A stretch of 64,000 nt of DNA. Source: Powellomyces hirtus. Taxonomy: Eukaryota; Chytridiomycota; Chytridiomycetes; Spizellomycetales; Powellomycetaceae. Positions 59,547-64,000 of this stretch are shown piece after piece (within the stretch, counting starts at the first letter, position 1; each line of letters opens with the position of its first letter). The notes under the pieces were generated by a model. It was not told where the DNA came from. It saw nothing but the letters and a program-made list of their open reading frames with translations, and searched no databases. Location: positions 620,001-684,000 of the forward strand of contig JAHLKG010000003.1 of the NCBI GenBank assembly GCA_025526995.1, written 5' to 3'. A program made the translations under genes and the position numbers.

Positions 59547-60501
59547 ATGTTCCGCAACACGTTCCAGGTAAAAGATCCAATCCAAAAACCAGCAAAAAAC
59601 GGGAAAAAAAAGCATTCCCAAACATCCTCCTCACATACATTGCCCTCATTTCCTCAGTCCGGGTTCCTCTCGATTCTGTACAGCATCGGGTCCAAGCCTC
59701 TCCAAATCTGGGACAAGAAGGTGCGCAACGGACACATCAAGCGCATCACAGACAACGACATCCAGTCCTCGGTGCTGGAAATCATCGGCACCAATGTGTC
59801 TACCAATTTCATCACCTGCCCCGCCCAGCAGAACCGCACCCTAGGCATCAAACTGCCGTTCTTGGTCATGATCATCAAGAATTTGAAAAAATACTTTACG
59901 TTCGAGGTCCAGGTCCTCGATGATAAGAATGTGAGGAGGAGGTTTAGGGCGAGTAATTATCAGGTAAGCGAGTTGGAGAGAGCTGTGGGGAGAGATGGGA
60001 GGGGGGGTTAATTGGAGAGGGGGCCGCATTGGGTAGGGTAGAAGCAAAGCCTGGGGTGATTGCACCGACCGCTGCGCTTGCGAGGATGTGTGGCTGAAAG
60101 AAGGGTGAAAACTGGTCGTCTCTGGCCACCCAAACGCAAGCCCGACTACTTGTTACTTCTTCCTTCCTTCCTTATTGTCCTTTCTCGTCTCGCTTCCTGT
60201 TTTACTTGCCTACTCATACTCACCCTCCCCTACCTTCTCACCCCCACCCCAGTCCACAACCCGCGTCAAACCCTTCATCTGCACCATGCCAATGCGGCTC
60301 GACGACGGGTGGAACCAGATCCAGTTCAACCTCTCGGATTTCACCCGCCGCGCGTACGGCACCAACTATATCGAGACGCTCCGCGTGCAGATCCATGCCA
60401 ACTGCCGCATCCGCAGAATCTACTTTTCCGATCGCCTCTACTCGGAAGAGGAACTGCCCCCGGAATTCAAATTGTTCCTCCCGATCCAGAAACAGGCGTG
60501 A
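59547..60501 (+). CDS. CFAP20: Cilia- and flagella-associated protein 20 (CFAP20/BUG22)
   Basis: Small, extremely conserved axonemal protein at the inner junction of doublet microtubules; also present in basal bodies. Exons 59547-59567 (21 nt, MFRNTFQ), 59658-59963 and 60253-60501 encode 191 residues, against 193 in human. Nearly every residue matches the family: [60 protein letters not shown], then RRFRASNYQ and [20 protein letters not shown]. The main departures are in the [20 protein letters not shown] stretch. Introns have GTAAAA/GTAAGC donors and CAG acceptors. CFAP20 is lost from non-flagellated fungi, so its presence supports a zoosporic fungus. Confidence 0.98.
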
Positions 60502-61273
60502 GAGAGACGAAAATGAAAAACGAAAATTTAAGAAAAGACAAAACAGAAAGGAGGCCGGAAAGGAAAGGGTGGGTTTTCCCTTTTTTTTTGGGGGGGCGCT
60601 GGATCGCGGGTTTGGAAGTATTTGAGATACATAAATAAATAAATACTGAAAAATAAAATTACAACATTTTGTGGTTGAGATACCGCCCCACCCTCTCGAT
60701 TCTATTAGCTCACTTTCAAATCCCTGCAAACCCCAGCTAACGCATTAGTACCACAAAAGGGCAGTGAAATACACATTCCCGACGCCAACCGCAGCTCATA
60801 CTTGTATAGGATGTGGACATGGAGCAGCAGGACACAACTCCGCTTTATTGAACAACAAACAACATCCTTCTTGCCTCCCAGCAATGAGAAACACTGGTCA
60901 GTTCGGGACCTGGAGCGACACTTTGATATTATTATTTACTATTGCTCTCCCGGGCCACGGACGTGTGTTTTGCGCAATGGGAAGATCCGTTTTGGTCTAG
61001 AACTATTCTGTTAGAGAGAGCCACCAGTTTGTGACGGGTAACACGAGACACTGTGGGCCAGCAGCAAAATATAAATATTCAAAGCTCGCTTCAAATTTCA
61101 TTAAAAATACAATTATCACCCAATAATTTACAATCTATCAATCAATCAAACAACAAGGTTACGTTATCTCCATCTATGGGTCGAGGGCTCGGAGGGGGGG
61201 TAGGTAAAGAAAAGAAAAGAAAAAGCAACTGAACCAAAGAACGGAGGAAGGAAAGGGGAGGGGAGGGGAGCCC
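60502..61273. other. Convergent intergenic region CFAP20 / bZIP
   Basis: 3' UTRs of both genes. Short ORFs at 60764-61014 have no family signature. A T9G7 stretch at about 60581-60596 lies just after the CFAP20 stop. Nothing else is seen. Confidence 0.5.
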
Positions 61274-62217
61274 TCAGCGCATAGCGGGGAACCGCTCAAA
61301 GAGATCAGGGGGCACGGTCCAATCGGCCGGGTCCCAAGGGTTGCCGTGGCAGACGGCTCTGTGAACCAACTCGTTGCACAGCGCCGCAAGGTCAATGTGA
61401 CGCCCGTATTTGAGGATGCGCTCCTTGAGGACAAAGCAGGGCATCATTTCAGCGCAGTTTTCCACGGCAGCGGGTGCGTCGCTGCCGTTGAGGGGCAAAG
61501 AGCGTTGGGATGGCGGGCAGCAGCTGCTGGCTTGGGGCGGGGATGGGAACGGGGACGGCTCGACGGCGGCCGACGCAGGGAACACGGGAGACGAAGGGTG
61601 TTCTGTTGGCGTCGCGGGGCCCTTGCTGATCGACAAAACCGACGAGACAGCGAGCTGAGGAGAGTGGATGATCGGGCTGTGCGAGGCCTCGGGTGTGGAT
61701 TGATGGTGGTAAGGGGTTTGGTACACGTCGTGGTGGTGATGGTGGTGCGGCTGCTGTTCGTAGGGTTGTCTCGCTGCCCCACCCGCCTGCAACTCGGCCA
61801 ATGCTTTCGCGGCTATCATGACAGCATCGTGCGAGCTGCCGTTGGCCATTTCCTTTGCGACTTCAGGAATCCAGCTCGAGAAGGTGAGCGCTAAGAGGTT
61901 CTGCATTTGGCGATTCTCGTGACGTAACTGGCTCCTGTCGTGGCCCAGCGAGGCCACCTGCGACCGTAATGCTCGCAACTCGGTCTGAGTCTCAAGAGCC
62001 TGCTGAGAACGGCGTTCTGGAAGCGGCGAGGGGAGAGGCTCTTTAGAATACTGTTGAAAAAAGTTACTTGCTGTGCACAAAAAGAAGACTCACCTCGCAA
62101 AGCCTTTTGTGCCTGCCTGTTCTTCTCCTTCCTGTGCGCGGCCTGGTCAGCAATAAAAGGGTTCCGTTTCGCACCGGGCTTCTTGCGCCCTGTGCTCGAG
62201 GTGTCCGAGTCTGTCAT
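61274..62217 (-). CDS. bZIP transcription factor, Yap/AP-1-like
   Basis: Two exons (62217-62094 and 62016-61274) encode 288 residues. The basic region RKEKNRQAQKALRERRSQQA matches the fungal AP-1 pattern NRxAQxxxRxR, with Gln in the position that distinguishes Yap/Pap1 factors from CREB-like ones. It is followed by a leucine-zipper-like heptad series (LETQTELRALRSQVASLGHD). The intron interrupts the basic region after ALR. The middle is His/Pro/Ser-rich. The C-terminal ~70 residues form a conserved-looking domain (CFVLKERILKYGRHIDLAAL, then CNELVHRAVCHGNPWDP); such a domain is common after fungal bZIPs. The Yap1 redox cysteine domains are not evident. Likely a nuclear regulator of stress or metabolism. 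Confidence 0.9.
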
Positions 62218-62423
62218 TGTTGCTGGGGTGTGGAGGGCAATTGCAAATGGGGGGCAAGTGGAATCCGCAGCGGAGCAATGAAAGTCCTCCCTCTTTTTTT
62301 TTTCTCACACGGCCAAAGACGGGGGGGTTGAGAGAGAGAGACGGTCGTGGGGGGGATTTCGCGTCTTTTTGCTTTTGTCATTTGCAAAGAGGTGATGTGA
62401 GCAGTGGCTTAGTACTGTCTGTC

Positions 62424-62462
62424 CACGTGAGTCCACGCGACTCTCATCCATTTGTCACGTGA
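62424..62462. promoter_or_regulatory. CACGTGA and TCACGTGA motifs upstream of bZIP gene
   Basis: Two bHLH-type cores 25 bp apart, 207 and 238 bp upstream of the bZIP start codon. Consensus is established for Cbf1/Pho4-class factors; binding is inferred. Confidence 0.45.
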
Positions 62463-63055
62463 TGTTGCACTGATGACGTGTACACGACAAAAGCACAGGA
62501 ACAGGTAGCTGCTGCGATCAATCATGTTCCTGGTCAGAGACTGAGAAGAGAGAAACTGAGTTGACGATGCCCAATGCGACGAATGGGACTGGTGAGGGGC
62601 TAACCTGCTTCTCAGTTTGCAGAATGCACCTGAACATTAGAACGTATTTGTGAAGAAGGAGGAGAAAAGATATCGCACACCTCATCTTTCTGTTTCTTTG
62701 CCAAATCTTGATGTGGTCATGTCGTCGCTGCACTTGCTCAAAATCGCGCGCCATTGAATGCCTCTATGAATATTCCAGTCTTTATGCCACATGTTGGCCG
62801 AGTAGTTTTGGAACGACTAGCTTGTGGCTTGTCAAGTGGCGCAATCAACAAGCCACACCACAAGCATCGATGAATGTCGTTTGGAGAGCTCTTGCGCACG
62901 TTTGCTGTGCTGTCCCATATCAATTGAGACTCGGGAACAAATGGATGCCAGCTTTTCAAAAGGCTAGCTAGTTACGCGGGGGACAACAGGAAATGGCGCT
63001 GTATGGCCGCGCAGTCTAGGAACATGTCTTCGCTTGCGTGCACCATCCAACAATA

Positions 63056-63202
63056 TCGTGTAGATGACGCCCATGTGCTGTCCTATTTAACACCTCTTCT
63101 CCATACGTTTTCGCTGTGGCTCGAATCAATCGTGTAGATGACGCCCATGTGCTGTCCGATTTAAGACCTCTTCTCCATACGTTTCGCTGTGGCTCGAATC
63201 AA
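63056..63202. repeat. Tandem duplication of a 74-bp unit
   Basis: Copy 1 at 63056-63129 (74 bp) and copy 2 at 63130-63202 (73 bp) abut directly. They differ by two substitutions and one T deletion in a T run. Each begins TCGTGTAGATGACGCCCATG and ends GTGGCTCGAATCAA. Confidence 0.9.
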
Positions 63203-63581
63203 TAGTAATTGTCCGAGGCCGACAGATGTGGATCTGGATTATCAAAAGTCCTTCATGTGTTTTGGACTGTTTGGCCCAGATCCTGTACCAAACTTCCGGA
63301 ACGTTGTCAGGACGCTAATTGGATTCTTTCAGCAAGAGCGGGGTTCTTCCCTTCTCCACTCTTTTTTTGCGGGCAGATCTGGCGAATCATGGTGCGTTGC
63401 TTTGTTTGAAGCCAGAGTGTCAGCGACGGCTGCTGCGCTTGAGCATGTTGAGGAAATTGGAATTGATGCAGAGCATGGCCTCATGAATCGATGCTCGGCT
63501 GGGTCCTTGCATCATAGTACCAATGACCGGAAACGAAAGCAAGAACATATGATTCTGAGACGTGTCACATTCATATCCACA

Positions 63582-64000
63582 TTACAGCGATCCATTCAAT
63601 GTCCAACCACCATCCCCGTGAGCTTCGATGCATGCAAATGGGTCCTCTGCGGCCGCAGCAGCCACGTCTTCCGGCTGGTCACCAAAGAACTCGGACATTG
63701 CATCCAGCGATCGCCCCTTGGTCTCGGGGAAGAAAGCATACACGAGCGTGGCGTTGATGGCATTGTTGGCAAAAAAAAGTAACAAAATTCTAACAGTGAT
63801 GTAAAACCAATTACCATTCATGTCAGAGTGCGGATGATGATTTAGTGTGTGGTGCAACTTGTATGAAACTGGACTTACTTGCGCCAATAGAAGGATTCCC
63901 CAACGCAATGGGCGCGAACACGGACATAACCAAGTTGGACGACCAATTCGTCGCGGTCGCCGCCGCATTGCCAAGATTGCGGATCGAGGTTGGAAACAGC
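63582..64000 (-). CDS. MFS sugar transporter, C-terminal part only (cut by window edge)
   Basis: Plasma-membrane sugar transporter of the major facilitator superfamily. The distal exon (about 63813 down to the stop at 63582-63584) encodes the last helix and tail: NWFYITVRILLLFFANNAIN, then VYAFFPETKGRSLDAMSEFF; PETKGRSL is the signature of the sugar-porter family. The adjoining exon, from about 63879 to the window end, encodes LFPTSIRNLGNAAATATNWS and NLVMSVFAPIALGNPSIGA, matching the cytoplasmic loop and helix that precede it. The remaining ~400 residues lie outside the window. The substrate cannot be judged. Confidence 0.9.
   Translation of the reverse strand, partial: CFQPRSAILAMRRRPRRIGRPTWLCPCSRPLRWGILLLAQVSPVSYKLHHTLNHHPHSDMNGNWFYITVRILLLFFANNAINATLVYAFFPETKGRSLDAMSEFFGDQPEDVAAAAAEDPFACIEAHGDGGWTLNGSL

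Larger units (their letters stand above)
62218..63581. other. Intergenic region, bZIP promoter side and 3' flank of the sugar transporter
   Basis: 1.36 kb without a supported gene. It holds CACGTGA at 62424-62430, palindromic TCACGTGA at 62455-62462, an imperfect inverted repeat around 62819-62866 and a 74/73-bp tandem duplication at 63056-63202. A 197-codon plus-strand frame at 63189-63782 overlaps the transporter antisense and has no recognisable domain. Confidence 0.5.

Noticed and set aside
62819..62866. Imperfect inverted repeat (GCTTGTGGCTTGT / ACAAGCCACACCACAAGC) as a transposon end or hairpin RNA
   Set aside because: Short, with a 2-nt insertion, no target-site duplication and no nearby transposase.
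63115..63130. GGCTCGAATCAA as a tRNA B box
   Set aside because: Lacks the GGTTCGANTCC consensus and no cloverleaf or A box surrounds it.
63189..63782. 197-codon plus-strand ORF
   Set aside because: Overlaps the conserved end of the sugar transporter on the other strand and shows no family motif.

Overview
The window is nuclear DNA of a fungus with dense introns: most genes have 2 to 11 exons and introns of roughly 60-100 bp. It carries a CFAP20 orthologue and an XRP2-type TBCC-domain protein, both typical of organisms with cilia or flagella, together with fungus-specific genes (CWH43, a RIM15-type kinase, a Yap-like bZIP). That mixture points to a zoosporic (flagellated) fungus, most likely a chytrid; the species cannot be fixed from the sequence. 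No rRNA, tRNA, transposon or CRISPR array was recognised.

Layout. 1-2871 (-): long-form tRNase Z, cut by the left edge. 3866-5803 (+): a novel two-segment membrane protein. 6131-9838 (-): CWH43, ten exons. 9975-10663: F-box-like remnants. 11101-12888 (-): atypical SDR. 13567-16347 (-): Gln-rich protein with CxxC pairs. 18148-19939 (-): single C2H2-finger protein. 22391-23578 (+): orphan seven-helix membrane protein. 23908-25468 (-) and 25724-27324 (+): RP2-like protein and CSN5, divergent from a 255 bp interval. 27544-31188 (-): class C GPCR with an unusual tail. 31928-33562 (+): coiled-coil/Arg-rich protein. 34535-35190 (-): decayed gene. 35305-40884 (+): DNA topoisomerase II. 41118-41680 (-): ankyrin protein, 5' end unresolved. 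42275-44588 (-): E2-like UBC protein with an F-box-like segment, divergent from 45242-46891 (+), proteasome ATPase Rpt5. 47524-55919 (-): RIM15/Greatwall-type kinase with PAS, zinc finger and receiver domains. 56991-58725 (-): M17 aminopeptidase, divergent from CFAP20 (59547-60501, +). 61274-62217 (-): bZIP factor. 63582-end (-): sugar transporter, cut by the right edge.

The genes do not form one pathway. Themes are ubiquitin/proteasome control (CSN5, UBC/F-box protein, Rpt5), flagellum (RP2, CFAP20), nutrient and environmental signalling (class C GPCR, RIM15, bZIP, sugar transporter) and GPI-anchor lipid remodelling (CWH43). Exon borders were assigned by hand from GT-AG signals, reading-frame phase and protein-family conservation; for most multi-exon genes the exon lengths sum to an intact frame, which supports the models, but no transcript data were available.
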